Both the position numbers and the translations under genes were made by a program. Of a stretch of 64,000 bases of DNA, positions 37,654 to 45,498 are shown piece after piece. The notes under the pieces were generated by a model. It was not told where the DNA came from, made no database searches, and was given only the letters and a program-made list of their open reading frames with translations. Source of the DNA: Novosphingobium capsulatum NBRC 12533 (GTDB lineage Bacteria > Pseudomonadota > Alphaproteobacteria > Sphingomonadales > Sphingomonadaceae); assembly GCF_001598375.1 (NCBI RefSeq), contig NZ_BCYV01000014.1, forward strand, positions 1 to 64,000, read 5' to 3'. Each line of letters opens with the position of its first letter. The first letter of the stretch is position 1.

Positions 37654-38649
37654 ATGTCCCGCTTCCCTTTCTCTGCGATCGTCGGCCAGGACGAGATGAA
37701 GCTGGCGCTGCTGATTGCGGCGGTCGATCCGGCGATCGGCGGAGTCATGGTGTTTGGCGATCGCGGCACGGGCAAATCCACCGCCGCACGCGCGCTCGCG
37801 GCGCTGCTGCCGCCGATCATGGTGGTGGAGGGCTGCCGCTTTGGCTGCGAAACGCCGGGCCAGTGCCCCGGACCGTGCACCGGTGGCAAGACCGTGCGCC
37901 AGGCGGTGCCGTTCGTCGATCTGCCATTGGGCGCGACCGAAGACCGGCTGCTCGGCGCGCTCGACCTGGAACGCGCGCTGCGCACGGGCGAGCGGGTCTA
38001 TGAACCCGGCCTGCTGGCGCGCGCGCATCGCGGGTTCCTTTATATCGACGAGATCAACCTGCTGGAGGATCACCTCGTCGACCTGCTGCTCGACGTGGCG
38101 GCATCGGGCCAGAACGTGGTGGAGCGCGAAGGGCTGTCGGTGCGCCATGCCGCGCGCTTTGTGCTGATCGGCAGCGGCAATCCCGAAGAGGGCGAACTGC
38201 GCCCGCAACTGCTCGATCGCTTTGGCCTGTCGGTGGAGGTGCGCACGCCGCGCGCGATCGATACGCGGGTGGAGATCATGCGCCGCTGCGCCGCCCACGA
38301 TGCCGATGCGGCGGCGTTTGCGGCGCAATGGGCGCAAGAGGATGACAAGGTATTGCAACAGATCGCGCGCGGGCAGCGGCGGCTGGCGCGGATCACCGTG
38401 CCCGATGCGGTGATGACCGATGCCGCGCTGTTGTGCAGCGAACTGGGCGTGGATGGCCTGCGCGGGGAATTGACGCTGATGCGCGCCAGCCGCGCGCTGG
38501 CTGCGCTCAAGGGCGCCAAGCTGGTGCGGCGCGAGCATCTGGTGGCAGTGGCGCCGCTCGCGTTGCGCCATCGCCTGCGCCGCGATGTGCTGGACGAAAG
38601 CGGATCGAGCGCGCGGATCGAGCGCGCGCTGGCTGAACACTTATCATGA
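37654..38649 (+). CDS. bchI: Magnesium chelatase ATPase subunit I
   Basis: BchI, 331 residues, the AAA+ ATPase of the chelatase that puts Mg into protoporphyrin IX for bacteriochlorophyll. The start FPFSAIVGQDEMKLAL is family-typical. The Walker A loop is G35-DRGTGKS-42, the chelatase Cys-rich insert holds CETPGQCPGPC (64-74), and Walker B LYIDEIN lies at 128-134. The start at 37654 is set by homology. The ATG directly follows a PpsR-type site and has only a weak TTGGA before it. Stop overlaps bchD (ATGA). Confidence 0.96.
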   Translation: MSRFPFSAIVGQDEMKLALLIAAVDPAIGGVMVFGDRGTGKSTAARALAALLPPIMVVEGCRFGCETPGQCPGPCTGGKTVRQAVPFVDLPLGATEDRLLGALDLERALRTGERVYEPGLLARAHRGFLYIDEINLLEDHLVDLLLDVAASGQNVVEREGLSVRHAARFVLIGSGNPEEGELRPQLLDRFGLSVEVRTPRAIDTRVEIMRRCAAHDADAAAFAAQWAQEDDKVLQQIARGQRRLARITVPDAVMTDAALLCSELGVDGLRGELTLMRASRALAALKGAKLVRREHLVAVAPLALRHRLRRDVLDESGSSARIERALAEHLS

Positions 38650-40355
38650 GCGGCGGGCTGGCAGATGCGCTCATGGCAGCGCGCCTGCTGGCCCATAATC
38701 CTGCGGCGCTTGGCGGAATGTGCCTGCGCGGCGGCGGCCCGGCGCGCGATCTGGTGACGCAGGCGCTGGCTGCGCTGTTGCCGCCTGGGACGGCGTGGCA
38801 CCGCCTGCCCGGCCATATCGACGAAGAACGGCTGTGCGGCGGCACCGATATCGCCGCGAGCCTGGCCAGCGGCACGCTGGTGCACCAGCGCGGCCTGCTG
38901 GCGGCGGCGCGCGGCGGAGTTCTGGTGGTGCCGATGGCCCAGGGCCTGCGTGCCGATATTGCCGGCCGCGTGGCGCAGGCGATGGATGATGCGGGCGGGC
39001 CGATCCTGGTTTTGCTGGACGATGGCACAGCGGACGAACCGCGCCCGCCCGCCGCGCTGATGGAACGCATTGCCTTCGACATTACGCTGGATGGGCTGCG
39101 GCTGGCGGACCTGGCAATGCCACTGCCGCACGCTCTGGCGGCAACGCCTGTTCCACCCGCGGATAACGCCATGCTGGCCGCGCTCGCGGTGGCGGCGCAG
39201 GCGCTGGGCATCGCCTCGATGCGGCCGCTGTTGCAGGCCGCCGCCGTGGCGCAGGCCCATGCCGCGCTGGCGGCGCACGCAGCGGTGGACGCAGAGGATG
39301 TGGCGCTGGCGGCGCGGTTGGTGCTCTCGCCCCGCGCGACGCAAGTGCCGCCCGACAGCGCGCCACCCCCTGATGCCCCGCCCGATATACCGCCCGAGCA
39401 GGAGCGGGACACGCGCGATGGCGAGCAGGAAGGCGAGGGGTCGGAGATTCCCGAAGACCTGGTGATCGACGCGGCGCGCGCGGCGATCCCGCGCGACGTG
39501 CTCGATCGTATTGCTGCCGGGCAGGCGGGTCGGGCCAAGACCGGTGGCGGCGGTGGCTCGGGGCAGCGCTTGCGATCGGGCCGGCGTGGCCGGCCGCTGG
39601 GCGCGCGGCCTGGCATGCCCGGTGGCGGGGCGCGCCTGGCCCTGATTGACAGCCTGCGCGCGGCCATCCCCTGGCAACCGCTGCGCCAGCGCGATCCCGC
39701 GCCGGATGGCGCGGGGCCGATCCGCTTTCGCCGCGACGATCTGCGCGTGCGCCGGTTTGAAGAGCGGCGCACCACCGTGACGGTGTTCTGCGTCGATGCC
39801 TCTGGCTCTACCGCGATGGCGCGCCTGGCCGAGGCCAAGGGCGCGGCCGAGCTGATCCTGGCGCAGGCCTATGTCAAGCGCGCGGAAGTGGCGGTCTTGG
39901 CGTTTCGCGGCGAGGGGGCAGAGGTGCTTTTGCCGCCGACCCGCTCGCTCACCCGCGCCAAGCGCGCGTTGGCCGCGCTGCCCGGCGGCGGCGGCAGCCC
40001 GCTGGCGCATGGACTGGTCCTGGCGCGCCAGCTGGCAGAGGCGGTGGCCGCGCGCGGTGGCACGCCGATCCTGGTGTTCATGACCGATGGCAGCGCCAAT
40101 ATCGCGCTCGATGGTGCGCGCGGCCGTGCCCGCGCGCAGGATGATGCGCAGCGCGCGGCCCGCGCTATTGCCGTGGCCGGCCACGATGCCGTGGTGATCG
40201 ATATCGCCGCGCGTCCCCGGCCGGAGGCAGCGGCCCTGGCCCAGGCGATGCGCGCGCGCTATCTGCCGCTTCCCTGCGCCGATGCGCGCGCGCTGCATGC
40301 CGCTGTGGCCCAGGCCACCCCGCCAGAGCCGGCGCTACGCCGGGCGCGGGCATGA
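38646..40355 (+). CDS. bchD: Magnesium chelatase subunit D
   Basis: BchD, 569 residues, partner of BchI in the chelatase. It has an AAA-like N-terminal half with no clear Walker loop, a Pro/acidic linker around residues 235-275 (PPDIPPEQERDTRDGEQEGEG) and a C-terminal von Willebrand A domain with the metal-site motif DASGS at 384-388. It overlaps bchI and bchO by 4 bases each, so the three are translated together. The third chelatase subunit BchH is not in the window. Confidence 0.95.
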   Translation: MSGGLADALMAARLLAHNPAALGGMCLRGGGPARDLVTQALAALLPPGTAWHRLPGHIDEERLCGGTDIAASLASGTLVHQRGLLAAARGGVLVVPMAQGLRADIAGRVAQAMDDAGGPILVLLDDGTADEPRPPAALMERIAFDITLDGLRLADLAMPLPHALAATPVPPADNAMLAALAVAAQALGIASMRPLLQAAAVAQAHAALAAHAAVDAEDVALAARLVLSPRATQVPPDSAPPPDAPPDIPPEQERDTRDGEQEGEGSEIPEDLVIDAARAAIPRDVLDRIAAGQAGRAKTGGGGGSGQRLRSGRRGRPLGARPGMPGGGARLALIDSLRAAIPWQPLRQRDPAPDGAGPIRFRRDDLRVRRFEERRTTVTVFCVDASGSTAMARLAEAKGAAELILAQAYVKRAEVAVLAFRGEGAEVLLPPTRSLTRAKRALAALPGGGGSPLAHGLVLARQLAEAVAARGGTPILVFMTDGSANIALDGARGRARAQDDAQRAARAIAVAGHDAVVIDIAARPRPEAAALAQAMRARYLPLPCADARALHAAVAQATPPEPALRRARA

Positions 40356-41245
40356 GCAGCGGGCCGCGCTGGGCCGTGGAGGGCCGGAACTGGCCGCATC
40401 GCGCTGCCAGCCGCTTTGTCGAAACGCCTGGGCTGACCTGGCATGTGCAGCAGATGGGCGATGGCGCGGGTCCAGTGGCGCTGCTGCTGCACGGCACGGG
40501 AGCGGCCACGCACAGCTGGCGCGATGTCATGCCGCTGCTGGCGCGCGATTATACCGTAGTGGCGCCCGATCTGCCCGGCCATGGCTTTACCCGGGGGCGG
40601 CCGCAAGGCGGGCTGACACTGGTGGCGATGGCGCGGGCGGTGGATGAGCTGCTGCGTGCGCTGGGCCAGGTGCCGGCGGTGGTGGTGGGCCATTCGGCCG
40701 GCGCGGCGATTGCGCTGCAACTGGTGCATGGGCGGGGGGATGGCGTGCCGGTGGTGGGCCTCAACCCCGCGCTGATGCCCTTTCCGGGCCTGGCCGCGCA
40801 GCTGTTTCCCTCGCTGGCGCGTATGCTGTTCGTCAACCCGCTGGTGCCGCGCATGCTGGCGGGGATTGCCCGCCTGCCGGGAGAGCCGGAACGCTTTCTG
40901 CGCCGCGCCACCGGCTCTGCCCTCGATGCCCAGGGCCTGCGCTGCTATGCCGCGCTGCTCGGCAATGCCGGCCATTGCGCCGGGGCGATGGAAATGATGG
41001 CCAGCTGGGATCTCGATACCCTGAGCCGCACTTTGCCGGCGATCACCGCGCCGGTGCAACTGGTGCATGCGCGCGGCGACGTGGCCGTGCCGCTGGCATC
41101 GGTGGAAAAGGCCGCCGCCCTGCTGCCCCATGCACGGCTGGAGGTACTGCCTGGGCTGGGCCATCTGGCGCATGAGGAGCGGCCCGACCTGGTCGCGGCC
41201 TTGATCCACGCCCATGCCCGGCAACAGCGGGAGAGAGTGGGATGA
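40352..41245 (+). CDS. bchO: BchO alpha/beta hydrolase, Mg-chelatase accessory
   Basis: BchO, 297 residues, an alpha/beta-hydrolase-fold protein always found after bchI-bchD in phototrophic proteobacteria; its exact role is unproven but linked to Mg chelation. The oxyanion segment LLLHGTGAATHSW, nucleophile elbow VVGHSAGAAIAL and late GLGHLAHEERP with a His are visible. Overlaps by 4 bases with both bchD and the next small gene. Confidence 0.93.
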   Translation: MSSGPRWAVEGRNWPHRAASRFVETPGLTWHVQQMGDGAGPVALLLHGTGAATHSWRDVMPLLARDYTVVAPDLPGHGFTRGRPQGGLTLVAMARAVDELLRALGQVPAVVVGHSAGAAIALQLVHGRGDGVPVVGLNPALMPFPGLAAQLFPSLARMLFVNPLVPRMLAGIARLPGEPERFLRRATGSALDAQGLRCYAALLGNAGHCAGAMEMMASWDLDTLSRTLPAITAPVQLVHARGDVAVPLASVEKAAALLPHARLEVLPGLGHLAHEERPDLVAALIHAHARQQRERVG

Positions 41246-41421
41246 GCGGCTGGAGCCAGCATTTCGGCTGGGTGGAAATCGTCTTTACCGCCACGATCGC
41301 CATCGGCTTTGGCGTGTGGCAGCTGTGGTCAGTCAACCGCGAAATCCGCCACGACCGTGCGCGCAAGGCCGAGCAGGAGCGGGCGGATGCCAGCGATGAT
41401 GGGGCGCCGCCGGCTGTTTGA
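41242..41421 (+). CDS. Small membrane protein of the bchIDO operon
   Basis: 59-codon gene whose ATG overlaps the bchO TGA (ATGA), so it is translationally coupled. The product has one membrane helix (WVEIVFTATIAIGFGVWQLW, residues 10-29) and a charged, basic then acidic tail (NREIRHDRARKAEQERAD) that may form a short helix on the inner face. I do not recognise it. Coupling to bchIDO suggests a role in or near the Mg-chelatase or pigment assembly, perhaps as a membrane tether; this is inference. Two palindromic repeats follow it. Confidence 0.75.
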   Translation: MSGWSQHFGWVEIVFTATIAIGFGVWQLWSVNREIRHDRARKAEQERADASDDGAPPAV

Positions 41422-41429
41422 GCAAAGAT

Positions 41430-41494
41430 TTCGCGCAGAGGCGCAGAGGCGCCGAGAAAATCTGAATCTCCGCGCCTCTGCGCCTCTGCGCGAA
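41430..41494. repeat. 23-bp perfect inverted repeat (type B)
   Basis: The 23 bases at 41430-41452, built from two CAGAGGCG units, are the exact reverse complement of 41472-41494. They sit 8 bases after the small gene that ends bchIDO. A large hairpin of this kind can end transcripts. No T-run follows. No coding role is seen in this 326-base gap. Confidence 0.75.
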
Positions 41495-41550
41495 CCAAAT
41501 TATGTTCGGCACTGCCCGTCGTAGACGTGCGCGCGTTGCGTCAGAAGAAC

Positions 41551-41634
41551 AGCTGGACCCCGGATCAAGTCCGGGGTGACGAATAAACAGAGATATAATT
41601 CATCGTCACCCCGGACTTGATCCGGGGTCCAGCT
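41551..41634. repeat. Inverted-repeat element, type A copy 2
   Basis: Arms at 41551-41582 and 41603-41634 are reverse complements of each other with the core GGACTTGATCCGGGGTCCAG. It shares the layout and core (ACTTGAxCCGGG) with the copy at 26523-26636. It lies between the convergent bchIDO operon and crtC. Confidence 0.75.
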
Positions 41635-41747
41635 TGATAACTTGCGCTATCCTTGAATTCATCGCTGGAACGCCAAACCGCGCCGTCAAAGAATGCGCTG
41701 TCCATCCAATATCGCGGTCTCAATCGGCGCCATGACTCAACCCCGGC

Positions 41748-42758
41748 CTAAACCACCCGTGGAATGCGATAGGGGAGCATGAATTGCACGATCGGCGAGG
41801 AGAAGCGATCCATGTCGAGGCTTTCCTGGACCGAGACGACCGGTTCGCCCAGCAGCGTGGAGCGCAAGGTGGAGCGGGAATAGAAGGGGGCGTCTTCCCA
41901 GGTGCGGACCACGCTGGCGTGGCCGCGATCGGCGCGGGTCTTGCGTTCCATTTGCCATAACGTGTTGGGCAGGGGCGCCACGGGTGGCAGTTCGGCCTCT
42001 TCGTGCGGGGTGCCATCGGCGGCAAAGCGCAGGGCGCTGGCAAAGGGGCGGCCGTCGCGGCGGATGCCTTCGTAGAATACGAAAGAGCCGTGGCGGCCAT
42101 GGGCGCGAGACCAGTGCCACACGCGAAAGCCCTGTTCCAGCGCCTCGCTGCCGAAATTGGAATCGAGATAGGCGCTGCCCTGCCAGGCCAACCCTGGCTG
42201 CTGCATCGTCACCTCGATCCGCGCGCGCGGGGCGAGGCAGTGCCAGCGGTGCCGCCCTTGGGGGTCGAGCGCGAAGGCCTTGGCGTTCATCGCCTCGGGA
42301 ATGACGCGCACGCGCCCGGCCACGCGGCGCTGCCATGGCACGCCGACGCGCTTGTCCATTTCCTCGATCTCGATTTCCAGCGCGTCGCCGGTCCAGCGCA
42401 TGGCACTGGGGCCGATCTGCAGGCAATCGGCATCGCGGCGAACGGCGCCGCGTCCGCGCTCGGTCATTGTCCAGCGCGCCCCGGGGCCATAGAGCGCGAC
42501 GTTGAGCGCGCAGTGATCCAAGGGCGTGCCCCGGCCGCTTTTCTTGTAATAGGGGGAAAACACGCTGCCGATGAAGGCGATGATCGTCAGCCCGTGGCGC
42601 CCGCACTGGCTGATGGCATCGACATACCACCAGCCATAGCCACCGGGTGGAATCGCCGCATCGAAGCGAGGTCTTGCAGCACCGCCCGGCTCGCCAGCCG
42701 TGCCGACAAGGCGGCCATCGGCACCCCCGCTCCGGGGTGGGTGCTTCCACCCGCGCAA
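41748..42758 (-). CDS. crtC: Carotenoid 1,2-hydratase (hydroxyneurosporene synthase)
   Basis: CrtC adds water to the end of acyclic carotenoids, the first step towards spirilloxanthin-type pigments. Family-typical stretches are PPGGYGWWYVDAIS, FIGSVFSPYYKKSGR, CALNVALYGP and RWTMTERGRG; the protein is about 337 residues. The start is unclear: the conserved part begins at about 42665 inside crtD, and no ATG or GTG lies in frame between there and 42956. TTG at 42758 is the closest alternative start and gives 31 residues before the core. The overlap with crtD is thus about 170 bases, and translation is probably coupled to it. Second gene of crtD-crtC. Confidence 0.88.
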   Translation of the reverse strand: MRGWKHPPRSGGADGRLVGTAGEPGGAARPRFDAAIPPGGYGWWYVDAISQCGRHGLTIIAFIGSVFSPYYKKSGRGTPLDHCALNVALYGPGARWTMTERGRGAVRRDADCLQIGPSAMRWTGDALEIEIEEMDKRVGVPWQRRVAGRVRVIPEAMNAKAFALDPQGRHRWHCLAPRARIEVTMQQPGLAWQGSAYLDSNFGSEALEQGFRVWHWSRAHGRHGSFVFYEGIRRDGRPFASALRFAADGTPHEEAELPPVAPLPNTLWQMERKTRADRGHASVVRTWEDAPFYSRSTLRSTLLGEPVVSVQESLDMDRFSSPIVQFMLPYRIPRVV

Positions 42759-44143
42759 TAGAGCCCAGGGATCCGGGTCCGCGTGCCCTGCCGCAGGAAT
42801 GACGCCGCCCAGCCGTGCGAGGCCCGTCCATAGATCGCTCCGCCGGTCGAGGGCAAAAAGGTCTCGAACTCGTTCGGCGTCAGCAGGATGCGGGGACAAT
42901 CCGTTTCCAGCTCCAGCCCGCAGCGGCGCAGCGTCTTGCGCATGGCCAAGGTGCATTGGTCCCTCTCCTTTTCGCTATAGGCGTGGCTGTCGCCGTTGGC
43001 CGGGGCATTGACGATGATCTGCAGGCGCTCGCGCCCGCCGGCCTGCGCAGTGGTGCCATCGCGATCCTGCGCGCAGGCATAGACGCTGGGATCGCTGGGC
43101 GGGTGGCCGCCGCGAATATCGCTGAATTCGCGCGGGTAATCGGGCGAGAACAGCACGTTGTGCCGTTGCAGGGGGAAGCCGCTGGTCTGCGCATGGGCGA
43201 GCCAGACCATGGCCGAAAGCGAGCGGTGACGCACGCCGTGGCTGCTGACCGCCATGGCGCCGATCGGGCCAAGGCGCCCGGCAGCAAGCGCTTCGGGATC
43301 GGCATTGGTGATCACGGCATCGGCCGGCACATGCTCGCCATTGGCCAGCACCACGCCCGAGGCGCGGCCATTGTGCGTTTCCAGCATGGCCGCACCGGTG
43401 CCAAAACGGAACTGCGCGCCATGGCGCTGCGCCAGGTTCATCAAGGCCTGGGCCAGGGCGCTGATGCCGCCATCGATCAGCCACACGCCCTGCGCCTCGA
43501 CATGGGCGATCAGCATCAGTGTGGCCGGCGTGGCAAAGGGCGAGGAGCCGCAATAGGTGGAATAGCGCGCGAAAAGCTGACGCAGCCGTTGATCGGCAAA
43601 GTGCTCGCCCAAGACCTTCCACAGGCTTTCATAAGGGCGGATGGCGAGGAGATCGCCCACCCGCCACAGCCCGATGCGCCACATCAGCGAGGGCGGCCAG
43701 GCGAGCTTTGATCCGCGCAGCATGGTGGCATCGAGAATGCCGTGGATGCGCGCCGCCTCTGCCCGGAAGGCGCGAAAGCCAGCTGCTGCCGCAGCCCCGG
43801 CAAAATCGCCGATCGCTTCCTCGCTGCGCGCGGGATCGGCATGGAGATCGAGCTGACCGTCCCCGTCCCAGGCATGGCGGGCGAGCACCTGGGCGCGGCG
43901 GATCGTGACATGATCGGTCAGGTCAGCGCCGCAATCGTGGAAGATATCGGCAAACACATCGCGCAGGGTGAACACGGTGGGGCCGGCATCGATGCCCACG
44001 CCATCGACGGCCAGTTGCCGCGCCTTGCCGCCCGGATGCCCGGCCTTTTCGATCACGGTCACCGCCAGGCCGCGCGCGGCGAGCAGCGCGGCCGCTGCCA
44101 GCCCGCCAATGCCTGCGCCGATGATCGCAACCCGTGCCGCCAT
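42587..44143 (-). CDS. crtD: Hydroxyneurosporene/methoxyneurosporene desaturase
   Basis: CrtD, 518 residues, a FAD-linked carotenoid desaturase that adds the 3,4 double bond after hydration by CrtC. The N-terminal dinucleotide fold is VAIIGAGIGGLAAAALLA, followed by HPGGKARQ. The C-terminal FAD segment GLYCAGGSTHPGAGVPMA is the phytoene-desaturase family mark. It is divergent from crtF with a tandem PpsR-type site between them. The 3' end overlaps crtC. Confidence 0.94.
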   Translation of the reverse strand: MAARVAIIGAGIGGLAAAALLAARGLAVTVIEKAGHPGGKARQLAVDGVGIDAGPTVFTLRDVFADIFHDCGADLTDHVTIRRAQVLARHAWDGDGQLDLHADPARSEEAIGDFAGAAAAAGFRAFRAEAARIHGILDATMLRGSKLAWPPSLMWRIGLWRVGDLLAIRPYESLWKVLGEHFADQRLRQLFARYSTYCGSSPFATPATLMLIAHVEAQGVWLIDGGISALAQALMNLAQRHGAQFRFGTGAAMLETHNGRASGVVLANGEHVPADAVITNADPEALAAGRLGPIGAMAVSSHGVRHRSLSAMVWLAHAQTSGFPLQRHNVLFSPDYPREFSDIRGGHPPSDPSVYACAQDRDGTTAQAGGRERLQIIVNAPANGDSHAYSEKERDQCTLAMRKTLRRCGLELETDCPRILLTPNEFETFLPSTGGAIYGRASHGWAASFLRQGTRTRIPGLYCAGGSTHPGAGVPMAALSARLASRAVLQDLASMRRFHPVAMAGGMSMPSASAGATG

Positions 44144-44208
44144 GCGCGTCGTGCCCCTTTGCGAAAGGAATCACCCTCGGGAATAGGAATTGATCTTTAC
44201 ACCAATGA

Positions 44209-44252
44209 TGTCCATTAAAATAGACATATGGAAATGTCCACTATTCCAGACC
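44209..44252. promoter_or_regulatory. Tandem PpsR/CrtJ sites between crtD and crtF
   Basis: TGTC-N10-GACA at 44209-44226 is a perfect consensus site. TGTC-N10-GACC at 44235-44252 is a one-mismatch copy. The spacer is exactly 8 bp, the spacing known for cooperative PpsR/CrtJ binding. The crtF ATG (44228) lies inside the spacer. A TAAAAT box at 44216-44221 could be a -10 element. The pair can control both crtDC and crtF. Confidence 0.8.
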
Positions 44253-45373
44253 AATTGGACCCGCCGTCTGCCGTGGCGCCTTGGCGTCGACGGTGGACGG
44301 CGTGGCGCAACGGGGTGCTGGCCAGCCCGCGCTTCCAGTTCTGGGCGGCGCGGCTGCCAGGGATTGCGATCGTGTCACGCCGCCGCGCGGCGCAGGCGTT
44401 CGATCTGGTGGCGGGCTTCTGTTATTCGCAGGTGCTGATGGCGGCGGTGCGGGTTGGGCTGCTTGATCTCTTGCGTCGCGGGCCGTGCAGTGCAGATGAC
44501 GTGGCGCTGGCCAGCGGCCTTTCGCCCCAGGCCGCGTTGCGCCTGGTGCGCGCGGCGGCTGCGCTCGACCTGGCCGAGGAAGTGGCACCGGGGTGGTGGA
44601 TGCTGGGGCAACAGGGCGCCGCCCTGCAGGCCAATCCCGGCGCGATCGCGATGGTGCGCCATCATGCGCTGCTCTATGCCGATCTGGCCGATCCCGTGGC
44701 GCTGCTGCTGCGCGACCGGGCCATGCCCACCGCGCTTTCGTCGTTCTGGCACTATGCCCAGGATGCCAGCGAACACGAGGCGGCATCCTATTCCGCGCTC
44801 ATGGCGGCTTCGCAGGCGATGGTCGCGCAGCAGGCGCTGGCGGCCTATCCCTTTGCCCGGCATCGGCGGTTGCTCGATCTCGGCGGTGGCCATGGCGCCT
44901 TTGCCAGCGCGGTGGCAAAGGCCTGTCCGGCGCTGGAGGTGGCGGTGTTCGATCTGCCGCCGGTGGTGGCCGGCGCCGGCGCCTGGCTGGATGCAGCGGC
45001 GATGCGCGGGCGCATCGCGTTGCATGGCGGCGATTTCTTTCGCGATCCGATTCCGCCGGGCCATGATTGCATCACGCTGGTGCGGGTGCTGCACGATCAC
45101 GATGATGATGCCTGCCTGGCCCTGCTGCGCGCCGCGCGCCAGGCGCTGGTTTCGGGCGGGCGACTCGTGGTGGCAGAGCCGATGGCCAAGACGCCGGGCG
45201 CGGCCGCGATGGGTGATGCCTACTTCGGATTTTATCTCTGGGCGATGAATGCCGGGCGCCCGCGCAGCGCGGCTGAATATGGCGCGCTGCTCAAAAAGGC
45301 CGGATTTGCGGGGTGGCGGCGCCATCGCACGGCATATCCCGTGGTTGTCAGTGTGGTTGTCGCGTTTGGATGA
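44228..45373 (+). CDS. crtF: Hydroxyneurosporene O-methyltransferase
   Basis: CrtF, 381 residues, transfers a methyl group from SAM to the 1-hydroxy group made by CrtC. The dimerisation part holds FDLVAGFCYSQVLMAAVRVG, and the SAM-binding loop RLLDLGGGHGAFA sits near residue 220. The ATG at 44228 or the one at 44234 may be used; no ribosome binding site precedes either, and the start lies inside a PpsR site pair, which suggests a leaderless message. The next PpsR pair begins inside its last codons. Confidence 0.92.
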   Translation: MEMSTIPDQLDPPSAVAPWRRRWTAWRNGVLASPRFQFWAARLPGIAIVSRRRAAQAFDLVAGFCYSQVLMAAVRVGLLDLLRRGPCSADDVALASGLSPQAALRLVRAAAALDLAEEVAPGWWMLGQQGAALQANPGAIAMVRHHALLYADLADPVALLLRDRAMPTALSSFWHYAQDASEHEAASYSALMAASQAMVAQQALAAYPFARHRRLLDLGGGHGAFASAVAKACPALEVAVFDLPPVVAGAGAWLDAAAMRGRIALHGGDFFRDPIPPGHDCITLVRVLHDHDDDACLALLRAARQALVSGGRLVVAEPMAKTPGAAAMGDAYFGFYLWAMNAGRPRSAAEYGALLKKAGFAGWRRHRTAYPVVVSVVVAFG

Positions 45374-45401
45374 CACTTAAAAACGTCAAGATAGATTGAC
45401 G
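45358..45401. promoter_or_regulatory. Tandem PpsR/CrtJ sites before bchC
   Basis: TGTC-N10-GACA at 45358-45375 overlaps the crtF stop. CGTC-N10-GACG at 45384-45401 is symmetrical with one change per half. The spacer is again exactly 8 bp. The same arrangement is known before bchC in purple bacteria, where CrtJ/PpsR represses it in oxygen. It would control the bchCXYZ-puf superoperon. Confidence 0.8.
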
Positions 45402-45498
45402 TATGTCAAGGTTGGCGTATGGTGATCCTTGCCGGAACGTACCCGCTTTCGGGTGAACGCGACGGGGTCTGACCGACCGTTGGGAGAAGGACCGGGGC

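Noticed and set aside
36922..38640. 572-codon minus-strand ORF joining bchI antisense and the thioredoxin
   Set aside because: Only the last 178 codons show a protein family; the rest mirrors bchI and has no ribosome binding site.
41430..41634. Possible CRISPR array
   Set aside because: These are two unrelated inverted repeats, not regularly spaced direct repeats, and no cas genes are present.
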